Part shown: positions 9,301-20,035 of the stretch, in pieces
Position numbering within the stretch: position 1 is the stretch's first letter
Layout: every line of letters starts with the position of its first letter
Assembly: GCA_964017195.1 (NCBI GenBank)
Contig: OZ024896.1
Location: 34,864,807 to 34,928,806, forward strand
Direction of reading: 5' to 3'
Length of the DNA: 64,000 nucleotides
Source of the DNA: Siderastrea radians
Taxonomy: Eukaryota > Cnidaria > Anthozoa > Scleractinia > Rhizangiidae
Translations under genes and position numbers: made by a program
The notes under the pieces: model-generated
The model's input: only the letters and a program-made list of their open reading frames with translations
Database searches by the model: none
Told to the model about the DNA's origin: nothing

Positions 9301-10670
9301 CATGTATCACAGCACTCATCCGTTTTCACCATGAAGCAAGCATTTTGTCCAAACACATGACAAAGCAATTCAGCTGTAAAATTTGATAAAACAATTATTC
9401 AACTTGCACTTGTTAGATATGAGGTGATCATAACCAATCAGTTATTTATTACCCATATCCAAATTCTCCCAACTAGTGCCATAAGAGATATATAGAAAAC
9501 GGTAAGGAAAATATGCATATTGCAATTGGGGCCTAATTAACCCGATACCAGTCGTATCCTCTGGTCAGGAGCAAACCATCAGAAGAGATGGCTACAATTC
9601 AGGCCAAAATGTCGGGCTAATGCAACAACTCTTTACAAGGAAATTGCAGCAAAGGCTGGCATTAATTATAGCTATTTAGTGAAGCCCGGTTTTCTTTCAG
9701 AATGCAAGTGGTCAAAATGGCTGGAAATTATGAGCCTTGTGCTCAGTTTCCGGAACATTACTTAAGGAATTCTCCTAATTTGTAAGTGCAATTTCTCATT
9801 CGGTGAGTGGCTAGCTGCATTTTCACAGATGATTTCCATAGTTCATACAATTTCACTGTGTAGAATCTGAGGAATAAAAAGAGGACTGCTCAAAGCAGTC
9901 TTGTGGGAGAAATACAAGATCAAAACAGAGCTATCCTTGCTAAATTTAAATATTCTTCTTTATTTACAAACAGGGATATCTTATAGCAGCTGACTAATGG
10001 AAAAGAAGAGTATTTGAGTTAAAAATAACTCATCAAAGCTTTGATAACTGTGATCAAAAGTGACTTTTAAGGAAATAAAATAACTAACAATAATTAATTA
10101 AAAGGTTTGATAAGTAAGAATACAGAACTAAGAGTTAACTACACTATTTGCAAACAAGTACTACAGCAAATTATTATACAGTAATGCAATAGAATGTTAC
10201 TCTAAGAATTTCAAATTTTCTGTATAGCCATTTGCAAAGATATTACAAACTGTGACCTCAAAGTGTTGTCTTATCTAATAAATTTCTTGACTGAAACTCT
10301 GATTTGAAAAGCTGAAAAACCTACTGCACCTACTGCACCTACTGCAAGCTAGTAAATTTATGATTTGAAGGCCAAATTTCTATTTATCTCAGTTTTTTCA
10401 CCAAGCCCTTCAAATGCAAGGCCCTTGGTTAGGAAATTAATACCAAAAGAGAAGAAAATCAATAACCAAAACGAGATTTTTATCAGCTATGCGTCGAGTA
10501 CATTAATTACCATCATACACTTGTGTCATTACAAATAAAGCTCTTGAGCAAACAGTATCGAATTTCCATTCTATGAAATGAAAATTTTTGCATCTTTCGC
10601 TTTCACTGGCCAAGGACACAAAAAGACAAAAATGCTTGTTAAACCTGAACCTACAATAATTATTCTGTCC
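9301..10670. other. Downstream flank of protease gene A
   Basis: No coding region was recognised. The part next to the gene corresponds weakly to the flanks downstream of genes B (15000-16492) and C (21850-23244), but it is clearly more diverged than those two are from each other. A triplicated CTACTGCAC lies near 10320-10346. The 3' untranslated region of gene A must lie here; no polyadenylation site could be assigned with certainty. Confidence 0.6.
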
Positions 10671-13238
10671 TCACTGAACACAACATTTGGAGGTAGAGCA
10701 GTGACCAGAGGGCAAAATGTTTAAACGGTCCTCTGACCACTTAACTACCTCTTCCAACTCTTGTTTGCTCTCTCCCTTGTTCCTTCTGATAGTTTCTTTG
10801 ATGAACTCAATCACATATTGCCCTGGTAATGCGTTACTTAAGTTAAACTGAGAGTGGCTTTCCAGGGCATCATACAGTTTTAATGTCAGCAAAAACATTG
10901 GCGTCTGACAAGGGTCAGGTCCTGGATGATAACAAATTGCATGCTCACGTGATGCACGTTCAACTGATGCACACTTTATAGCATCATCTGGAACACTGGG
11001 GATAGTACTTGTTTGCAATGACTCCCGAATTTTTTCAATCTTTGCTCTCTCCTCCAAAGTTAAAATCTCCTTAAAGTGCTTCTGCGTTGCAACACCTACC
11101 ACCTTTAGTTGACCACTGACCCAACACAATATTGGTCCCCCAGAATTACCAGAGTTGAGTGAACAATTAAGTACTATAATTGTGTGACCTGAATATGTTT
11201 TCTTTGAACCGGAAACATGACCATTCACAAAAAGAGCTCTTTCATCTGTATGACTCATGGGATAACCAAAAGAGAAAATTTGCATCCCTGGTAACAGGGG
11301 TTGGTCAGACAACTGCAATGGGCACACTCCATTTTGCTTTAGGTTAAGGTCTTTGCAATAAAGCAGTGCTAAATCTTTAAGCCCATCATCCTCAATGACC
11401 TCACAGTATGAGTTCAACTTACCAATGGCTGCATTAGAAATACTGATCTTCTTATTTTTGTCATTTGCTACATCTACAATGACATGCTTATTCGTGACTA
11501 TAAAGTGGTCATGAATAATAAACCCAGAACCATGTTCAATTTCAACTTTCTTAGTGGCTTCAGCATACTCTCTTTTAATTTTGGCCCTTTGCTCATCAGC
11601 CAATCTATTCTTTCTTTTAGATTCTTGATCTTTCTCATCGAGGTACTTGTCACGAAGTTTTTTCTTATCAAAATAATCAATTGCCTTTTTAATTTCAAAA
11701 ATGTCATAAGTTTGTTGAGTCTTTGGAACCCCACTTTCCTCTTCTTTGGTGGGGAAGATGTCTGTATCTCCTGGTCTCCTAAGAATAGTGCCTGCAAAAC
11801 AATCTCTCACTCGATGCTCTGCCTCATTCCATGAATATTCTTGTAGCCCGCTCTTGGCTTGCTTATACTCCTTAATGACAGCATCCCTCTTCTCTTTAGC
11901 TGCCTTCTCTGATTCAGTCATATCAGAGGGATCAGTGCGCTTGAGCATCTTAATTGTTGCGTTCCTTTCAGTTTCGTCAACATAAGAAAGCATTTTGTGA
12001 ATATCAAAGATATCATAAGTTCTGTTGCTGCATGGCTCCTTGGTTTCATCCTCTTCAGTAGAAAATTTCACCTTTTCCTTTGGCAAGGCATATTCAAAGC
12101 AATCTCTCACCCTCTTCTCTGCCTCACTATGTGAATACCTGCTTAACTCAGATGTAGCTTTCTCATATTCTTGTTTTACACGTAAATTGTTTTCTTCAAT
12201 TGACTTAGTCAGTTCAGCAGATCCAGGTCCTTCATCTGGGTATTTCTGAAGAAGCTTTTTTTCATCTAATTGTTGAAGTGCTTTATGGATATCAGAAATG
12301 TTGTAAGTCTGATCAACTTTACCGCTGTCATCTCTTTTAATGGGAAGTATAGGTGTACCATCCAGTACATAGAATTTAAAAGAACTACAATCACCATAAC
12401 CATAACAATTCCTCACTCGTAACTCTGCTTCATCTCGAGAATATTCTTTTATCACTTTGTCAGTAGTGGAGGTGGCTTCTTTAAACTCTCTTTCAACATC
12501 ATCCCTTTCTGCAGTGTGTTTCTTCCACCAAAATTTATCTTCTGGATAAAACACATTTCTTGGTTCAAGATAACATCTTTCTGCCTCACTACGTGCAAAG
12601 TAAACAGCACATGCAGAACACTTAAATTGAAAAAAACTTTTTTCATTCCAATGAACAACAGCATCGTGAATATCAACAATATTGTAGGGTTCATTTGGAT
12701 CACGCTTTAGTTGAACAAGCAGAGAATCCCCAGCAAAGCTCCCAGCAAAGCAATCCCGCACTCGGCGCTGTGCAACAAGCCAGGAATATTGGATTCGTGC
12801 ATCTGGGTTAGCAGTGGCCTCCTGGCACTCTCTTTCAACATCAGCTCTTCGCTTATCAATCAACTCTTTCAATTCATCAGACCCACGTCCTGGCTTTGGG
12901 TAACTTTCAACATAAGGCATTTCATCAAATTTGATAAGTGCATCGTGGATTTTAATAATGTCAAATATTTTCTCTTTGTCTGGATTTCCCTCTTCGTCCC
13001 ATTCCGTGGGAAGCATGAGATGATGCAAACGATCATTCAGTAACCATGGATTCGTCGGCAATGGATACATCCAATCAGGTCTCGGAAGGCAGCCTGCATA
13101 GCATTTATCTAATTTCTCCAAAGCTGTCATCCAATGATTTTTCGGTAAGTTTTCTGGTCTTCCGTAAATCTTGACCTTCACACAAGCATCCAAAGCCTTT
13201 CTTCCCTCATCGCCAAGCAGATCACCGTTAACGTACAT
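10671..13238 (-). CDS. Repeat-bearing trypsin-like serine protease with CaaX tail, copy A
   Basis: The intact 855-residue single-exon frame starts MYVNGDLLGDEG. Residues 1-560 hold about five related segments of 100-116 residues, each with a helix ending in RVRDCF or similar (near 35-49, 151-166, 266-280, 368-381 and 468-483), then Y(D/N)I-x-(D/E)I, then E-Y/F-x-x-AT. Residues 565-725 form a trypsin-like domain: GSGFIIHDHFIVTNKHVI gives His585, DDGLKDLALLYC gives Asp622 and NSGNSGGP gives Ser699. Some 125 residues follow, ending in KCCVQ, a CaaX-type box (C852) that in known proteins directs prenylation and membrane anchoring. No signal peptide is seen, so I infer an intracellular protease. 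The repeats are unknown to me. FAM111-like or HtrA-like proteases are the nearest comparisons for the catalytic part only. Confidence 0.85.
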   Translation of the reverse strand: MYVNGDLLGDEGRKALDACVKVKIYGRPENLPKNHWMTALEKLDKCYAGCLPRPDWMYPLPTNPWLLNDRLHHLMLPTEWDEEGNPDKEKIFDIIKIHDALIKFDEMPYVESYPKPGRGSDELKELIDKRRADVERECQEATANPDARIQYSWLVAQRRVRDCFAGSFAGDSLLVQLKRDPNEPYNIVDIHDAVVHWNEKSFFQFKCSACAVYFARSEAERCYLEPRNVFYPEDKFWWKKHTAERDDVEREFKEATSTTDKVIKEYSRDEAELRVRNCYGYGDCSSFKFYVLDGTPILPIKRDDSGKVDQTYNISDIHKALQQLDEKKLLQKYPDEGPGSAELTKSIEENNLRVKQEYEKATSELSRYSHSEAEKRVRDCFEYALPKEKVKFSTEEDETKEPCSNRTYDIFDIHKMLSYVDETERNATIKMLKRTDPSDMTESEKAAKEKRDAVIKEYKQAKSGLQEYSWNEAEHRVRDCFAGTILRRPGDTDIFPTKEEESGVPKTQQTYDIFEIKKAIDYFDKKKLRDKYLDEKDQESKRKNRLADEQRAKIKREYAEATKKVEIEHGSGFIIHDHFIVTNKHVIVDVANDKNKKISISNAAIGKLNSYCEVIEDDGLKDLALLYCKDLNLKQNGVCPLQLSDQPLLPGMQIFSFGYPMSHTDERALFVNGHVSGSKKTYSGHTIIVLNCSLNSGNSGGPILCWVSGQLKVVGVATQKHFKEILTLEERAKIEKIRESLQTSTIPSVPDDAIKCASVERASREHAICYHPGPDPCQTPMFLLTLKLYDALESHSQFNLSNALPGQYVIEFIKETIRRNKGESKQELEEVVKWSEDRLNILPSGHCSTSKCCVQ

Positions 13239-16200
13239 GACTAATTTTAAAAGGTTTACATCGATTCTACATTTGTACAGTCCGACCTTTTACTGCCGCA
13301 AGTGTGGCTGAAAACGTCTCTGATCACTATGACCTGTGTTTTTCCAGTATTCTGTTTTAGGTCATTACGAACCATACCATCAGTAAAAGAAGAAAAAAAA
13401 AACACCGCGAAGAAGGAGCAAAACTCTCCTGTATGCTTCCTCTTCGTTCGAACGCAAAAATGGTGCAATACCCAGGTAACCAGGCCAATGAAGAGGGTGC
13501 ACTTCCGGTTAACTGAGAGACCGGGAAAATATTCGCACTAAGGTATAGACATTCTTCCTCGCATTATTTCACAATGCTGCTTAAAGCATAATTCGCCCCC
13601 ATGTTACAATCTGCTTGTGTGGGGTAAGCGAGCACTTGGTAAAAAACTTCAAGAAAGTTCTTACAAACTTCATAAATTAATAAAATGACATGAACTGCAA
13701 GCATTGGTGACGTAAATAAACATTTCTTTAAAGTTGGCTCTACTATACTAAGCACTGAAATTCTCTGTTCTTTAAAACACAATATTTATTTAATTCTACC
13801 TTTCATTAATTTGTGAATTTAGGATTTTACCGCTGGGGTGCTGTTTCATCCTAATGTCTTCATAGGACCCAGTCAACTTCTTTCAAGGCTGTGTTTACAT
13901 TACACCATTAGGTATCAATATGCCGGTGTGAAATCAACCACACTTGAAACGGTTCATGAGACACTAGAACTGAGGCTAAGAGCTTTCATATTTAGGGGTT
14001 GATTCATCCAAGAACACAGAAAAACCTGGAACACCCTTAAAACATAAATGCTAACAGCAAACTGCTATGTTCTCTGCTGACCCTGGTACTGCACAACCCT
14101 TTCACCAATGAAAGCCAATACAAATGACACCCAGGGAAAGCAGGCGGTTGCTTTAGCTTTAATCATTCCCCTCCTGACTGGGAAACAAGACTGTGAAGTG
14201 TGGAGAAGGGAGTAATGGTGGAGGAGGGATTCCTCCACTAGATGAACCATTTCAATCTCAAATGGAGTATATAGTTATACTTGCTGTTTTGGTCTGAAAT
14301 GAGGGGAGGGTTCGATTCTGAAAAAGGAGAAAGATTTTGAGGTTACGCTAGCTTTCCAGTTCTAGGGGGCACAAGTACCCCTACCAAAATTACAATTGCA
14401 AGGCATACCCCCCCCCCCGCTCCAACACAAAGCGTACATGCATCTGTCACTACAATAGGAAGAGAAAATAATGCAGATAAATTACATGCAGTTACCTTGT
14501 AAGAAAGAAAATACAATTTTATGGCAAATCTGCAAATTGTCCAGTATGCTCACTACCTGACCACTGCTATTACTTTTACCATGTCCACCCCCACCTCTAG
14601 GAGTTTAAACCCAGTTTTTGTAGTATGAAGTGACAAGGATCATTACTAACCCTCCCCCCTCACCTGAATGAGCTGCTAGTCCACTGCAGGGTTCAGTACT
14701 CCCAGCATAAATTTTAGGAGGGAAATTACATAAAATGTCATATACAGATGAACTGCAGATGAAGGATTTAACAAATGGAAGACCCTTACAGTTACATGTT
14801 TGCAACATTTTAGCAGTTACAAAAAAACAAAACTGAAAAAAAAGAGGATTGAGTGGGATTCACGCCCATAAAACTGCGTCAGCTTGTGCAGTGCTCTACC
14901 AGCTAAGCTATCAAGCCAACAAAGAGATACAAGTAGCTCCAGCTGTAGGCTTAATGGGTGGCCAAGGAAAAAAAATGATGACTGCCCTAGCAAACTATAA
15001 GAGAAAAAGAACGTCACCACAGATACCATCATTGGTACATTTTTCTTTATTTACAAACAGCTATATCATAAAGCAGCTGACAATTCAAAAAGAAAAATAT
15101 TTCAACAGATTAAAGTTATTCACCAAATGACAAAGCTTTGCAATAAAATGCAGTTTAATTACATTAAGTACCGGTAATTAAAACATTTGGACAAAAAATA
15201 TCAGTACACAATTGCTAACTTTGACAAAGAATATATACCTAAGAGTTTTAAAAACCAGGCTATTTCAAAACAACTAATCTAGCCACTTTAAATCAAATCA
15301 TTCAAATTATACTCTAAGCTTCTTTAATGATTCTCCAAATCCATTTGCAAGGTTATAAATACTGCCATCCCAAGACATCAATTGCCTTGTCTAAATATAG
15401 CTTATCGATTTTAAGTATAAATTTAAAAGCTCAATGCACAGTTCAACAATGTAAAGTATTAAACATGTTCAATTGGCTTCTTATAGCCATTAACGTCCTG
15501 CAGTAAGCAGTCCAGGTGACTCAGATATTTCACCTGTCGGGATTCACTTGTGATGAGCATAGAAAGTTTTAAAATATAGACAGAGCGTTATAGTTTATAT
15601 GAAACTACATTCGAGACTCAAGTAGTGTATTTTCCATATCCTCACTAATGAGGGCATTAATGACGACGTCATTTCCAGCTTTTACACTGTTGTTTGTGCA
15701 AAAAGTCTGAAAAGAGTATTACACAGCGGGTTGAAGATATCGATTTCATTTTCTGCTAGTAAAAAAAACAATTTTTTACCACTCGAAAATAAAATTCATA
15801 TCTTCGCACCCCCCATGTAATATCCTCTATATAACAAAGTTATGACGGAAAACTCTTTGAACATTTCTCCTGAGAGAAATGGAAACTGCAATGAATATAC
15901 TGCTCAAATCAAAGCTTGATCACACTTCAAGATTACATTCACATACCGAAAACTAGAACCACCTTGAAACAGCACCACATGCAAGTGCTGATCAACAGCT
16001 TTCATTTCAATGACAACACATTTTTAGGATTTTAATCCGACTCCAAACATAACCACAGATTACCAGACTGAAGGTATAAAACTGCAAGCGTAACCCTTCA
16101 GTTGTTTTAACATACTGATGGCCTGTAGGATGGACAACAGGTTAACAGCCTGTCAATAATGCTCAAACTAAGGCCACTGACTCCTAAATGAATTTCCAGT

Positions 16201-16492
16201 ATTGTAAAAATACAAAAGTTACCCTGATCCCTTATATTTTTGTAGGGTTTATAAGTTTTCTTCACAATCTTGCAAAAAATTGGCCAGTTAAATAGCTACA
16301 TTAGCTCTACTTCAGCAGCTGGACTACTGAGCCACTTTACTTCCACAAAGTAGAAACAAGTTGGAGAATAATTTGGATTTCAAGGCCAAATTGCAACTTC
16401 ACTTAGTTTTTAATCTAGCCAAAAATACAAGGCTCCCTTGTTAAAAAAATGAAAAATCAAAGGCATTAGGGTAACTCAGCAATAATTTAGTC
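13239..16492. repeat. Spacer between protease genes A and B (duplicated unit)
   Basis: This spacer is nearly identical to 20036-23244, differing mainly by scattered substitutions and homopolymer lengths. It begins with the 5' flank of gene A (13239-13560), continues through block R with a poly-C/G tract and a tRNA-like segment, and ends with the 3' flank of gene B. Small frames conserved in both copies (for example 13302-13541) follow simply from the recent duplication. No gene recognised. Confidence 0.85.
14851..14920 (-). repeat. tRNA-derived SINE head in the A-B spacer
   Basis: On the minus strand TAGCTTAGCTGGTAGAGC resembles an A box, and a GGGCGTGAATCCC-like B box follows. Pairing of the other arms is poor. 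It is the same SINE family as at 9073-9148; the corresponding copy near 21650-21726 has lost part of the A box. Confidence 0.5.
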
Positions 16493-19400
16493 TCACTGAA
16501 CACAACATTTGGAAGCAGAGAGGTGGCCAGATGGTAGAACATTTTCATGACGCTCAGACCACTTAATTACCTCAACCAACTCCCCTTTGCCCTCTCCCTT
16601 GTTCTTGTTCATAGTTTCTTTGATGAAATCAATCACACAATGCCCTGGTAATGCATTACTTAAATTAAACTGAGAGTGGGTCTCCAGGGCATCATAGAGT
16701 TTTAATGTTAGCAAAAACATTGGTGTTTGGCAAGGTTCAGGTTTTGGAAAGTAAAAACTTTCACGACTAAATGATGCACGCTTTATAGCCTCGTCTGGAA
16801 CACTAGACATAGTACAGGTCTGCAATGATTCCCGAATTTTTTCAATTTTTCTCCTCTCCTCCAAAGTTAAGATCTCTTTAAAGTGCTTCTGTGTTGCAAC
16901 ACCCACTACCTTAAGTTGACCATTCACCAGGCATAGTACTGGGCCACCAGAATTCCCCGGGTTAAGGGGACAATTTAAAACTGCCATTGTATGACCTAAT
17001 GAGCATAATTTACTGTATGTTTCCTCGGAACCAGAAACATAGCCATTCACAAAAATTGCTTTTGTGCCTTTATGACTCATAGGATATCCAAAAGAGAAAA
17101 TTTGCATCCCTGGTAACAGGGGTTGGTTAGACAACTGCAATGGGCAATTCCAGAAAATATCCATACACCACGACGGATGGCTTCAATATTTTAACCCCCC
17201 CTTGCCTTCGGAAATTCCAAAATGCGTTACCCCCCCATCCCCTCAGAATTCCATAATCGTTAACCCCCCCTCCCCCTCGGAATTTCCCTTTTTTCCTCAA
17301 ACCCTTCGGAATTACCAAATGTGTTCACAAAATGCCCAACTTGGGCTATTTTACGTCAATCGGTTTCACATCACTCCACTTTTGTGGGAAAAAATTGGAA
17401 AAAAAAATGATTTCTGCTTACCTTTGTGCAACAGCTACAACCTACAGAAATTTTACATTATACCAAACTGCTACAGAACATTAAAATAAAAATATTGTGT
17501 GATATAAGTTTGTACACTCGGAAGATATTACGATCGAAGGCGATCGCGTGCTCTGACACATCCGCCATATTGAATTTGAGCCTGCAGGGTCAGCAGTCGC
17601 ACCCAATCCAATTTCTTGCTGGGTATATTTTTGTATTTTTGTGTCTCTCTCACAGTACAAAATCAAGCAGGCGTTCCTAAATAAAGAAGCAAGGGACTGG
17701 TGCGAGTTTTCGCCGTCCAGCCGACGAGAGCGATGTTTACAGTACATACGCGAACAAAGATCTGTTCGTATTTTATTAATCTGAAATTCATCATCAAGAA
17801 ATTCATGAATTTGATGTACAAACCAAGTTTTATCGGCTTTCTTCAACACATGCCAGATCTATGGATGCTTCTCTTGTATCCTGCACTTTCGCGGTCGTCA
17901 TCAGTGTCGCGTCGTTCGGTCGTGCTTCATTTACGAACTGGTAACGTCCACAAAATTTAAAGTTTTAAACCTTCAGAATTCCAAATGTAAGTACCCCCCA
18001 TGCCTTCAGAATTCCAAATGTAAGTACCCCCCCATGCCTTCAGAATTCCAGTTCAAAGAACCCCCCCTTGCCCTCGGAATTCCAAAAAGCCGTCCGTCGT
18101 GGTGTATGGATATTTTCTGGAATTGCCCAATGGGCATACTCCACTTTGCTTTAGGTTAAGATCTTTGCAATAAAGCAGTGCTAAATCTTTAAGCCCATCA
18201 TCCTCAATGACCTCACAGTCTACCTCACCAATGGCTGCATTAGAAATACCGATCTTCTTATTTTTGTCATTTGCTACATCTACAATGACATGCTTATTCG
18301 TGACTATAAAGTGGTCATGAATAATAAACCCAGAACCATGTTCAATTTCAACTTTCTTAGTGGCTTCAGCATACTCTCTTTTAATTTTGGCCCTTTGCTC
18401 ATCAGCCAATCTATTCTTTCTTTTAGATTCTTGATCTTTCTCATCGAGGTACTTGTCACGAAGTTTTTTCTTATCAAAATAATCAATTGCCTTTTTAATT
18501 TCTAAAATGTCATAAGTTTGTTGAGTCTTTGGAACCCCACTTTCCTCTTCTTTGGTGGGGAAGATGTCTGTATCTCCTGGTCTCCTAAGAATAGTGCCTG
18601 CAAAACAATCTCTCACTCGATGCTCTGCCTCATTCCATGAATATTCTTGTAGCCCGCTCTTGGCTTGCTTATACTCCTTAATGACAGCATCCCTCTTCTC
18701 TTTAGCTGCCTTCTCTGATTCAGTCATGTCAGAGGGATCAGTGCGCTTGAGCATCTTAATTGTTGCGTTCCTTTCAGTTTCGTCAACATAAGAAAGCATT
18801 TTGTGAATATCAAAGATATCATAAGTTCTGTTGCTGCATGGCTCCTTGGTTTCATCCTCTTCAGCAGGAAATATCACCTTTTCCTTTGGCAAGGCATATT
18901 TTTCAAAGCAATCTCTCACCCTCTTCTCTGCCTCACTATGTGAATATCTGCTTAACTCAGATGTAGCTTTCTCATATTCTTGTTTCACACGAAAATTGTT
19001 TGCTTCAATTGACTTCCTCAGTTCATCAGATCCAGGTCCTTCATCTGGGTATTTGTGAAGAAGCTTTCTTTTATCTAATTGTTGAAGTGCTTCATGGATA
19101 TCAAAAATGTTGTAAGTTTGATCAACTTTACCGCTGTCATCTCTTTTAATGGGAAGTATAGGTGTACCATCCAGTACATGACATTTAAAAGAATTATGAT
19201 CACCATAACCATAACAATTCTTCACTCGAAACTCTGCTTCATCTCGAGGATATTCTTTTATCACTTTGTCAGTAGTGGAGGTGGCTTCTTTAAACTCTCT
19301 TTCCACATCATCCCTTTCCGCATTGTGTTTCTTCCACCAAAATTTATCTTCTGGATAAAACACATTTGGTTCAAGAAAACGTCTTTCTTCTTTACTACGT

Positions 19401-20035
19401 GCAAAGTAAACAGGACATGCAGAACACTTAAATTGAAAAAAACTTTTTTCATTCCAATGAACAACAGCATCGTGAATATCAACAATATTGTAGGGTTCAT
19501 TTGGATCACACTTTAGTTGAACAAGCAGATAATCCCCAGCAAAGCTCCCAGCAAAGCAATCCCGCACTCGTCGCTGTGCAACAAGCCAGGAATATTGGAT
19601 TCGTGCATCTGGGTTAGCAGTGGCCTCCTGGCACTCTCTTTCAACATCAGCTCTTCGCTTATCAATCAACTCTTTCAATTCATCAGACCCCTTTGGGCAC
19701 CTTTCAACATAAGGCATTTCATCAAAGTTAACAAGTGCCTCGTGGATTTCAATAATGTCAAATATTTTCTCTCTGTGTGGATTTCCGTCTTCGTCCCATT
19801 CCGTGGGAAGCATGAGATGACACAAACGATCATTCAGTAACCGTGGATTCGTCGGCAATGAATACATCCAATCAGGTGTTGGAACATAGCCTGCATAGCA
19901 TTTATCTAATTTCTGCAAAGCTTTCATCCAATGATATTTCGGTAAGTTTTCTGGTCTTCCGTAAATCTTGACCTTCACACAAGCATCCAAAGCCTTTCTT
20001 CCCTCATCGCCAAGCAGATCACCGTTAACGTACAT
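16493..20035 (-). pseudogene. Protease copy B, mosaic and transposon-interrupted
   Basis: The 5' part (20035 to 18133) encodes the start MYVNGDLLGDEG, all five repeats and the protease His and Asp residues. The 3' part (17142 to 16493) encodes the NPGNSGGP serine region and the final CCVQ. A 985-bp element (17143-18127) splits them at a Cys-Pro-Leu codon run; reading into it adds about 23 foreign residues and then a stop, removing the catalytic serine. Without the insert the two parts would be in frame, so the insertion is recent or rarely spliced out. Residues before the trypsin domain follow copy A, whereas the later domain and tail follow copy C. Confidence 0.85.
17143..18127. mobile_element. 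985-bp non-autonomous DNA transposon inside protease copy B
   Basis: The ends are inverted repeats of about 40 bp starting GGCAATTCCAGAAAATATCC and including CACCACGACGGA. Subterminal repeats of the type CCTTCGGAATTCC and runs of C follow on both sides. The flanks repeat CAATG (17138-17142 and 18128-18132), a 5-bp target duplication; because of overlap with the ends, a 3-bp AAT with ends GGGCAATTCC is equally possible. Genes A and C show the empty site. No transposase is encoded; open frames inside (for example 17481-17849 minus) match nothing I know. The superfamily is not assigned. Confidence 0.85.

Noticed and set aside
13302..13541. Conserved 79-residue plus-strand frame upstream of protease A, repeated at 20099-20335
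   Set aside because: Conservation is explained by the recent duplication of the spacer; the frame lies in the presumed promoter or 5' untranslated region and has no recognisable motif.
17143..18127. Possible intron in protease copy B
   Set aside because: The segment has inverted termini and a target duplication and is absent in both paralogues, so it is a transposon insertion.
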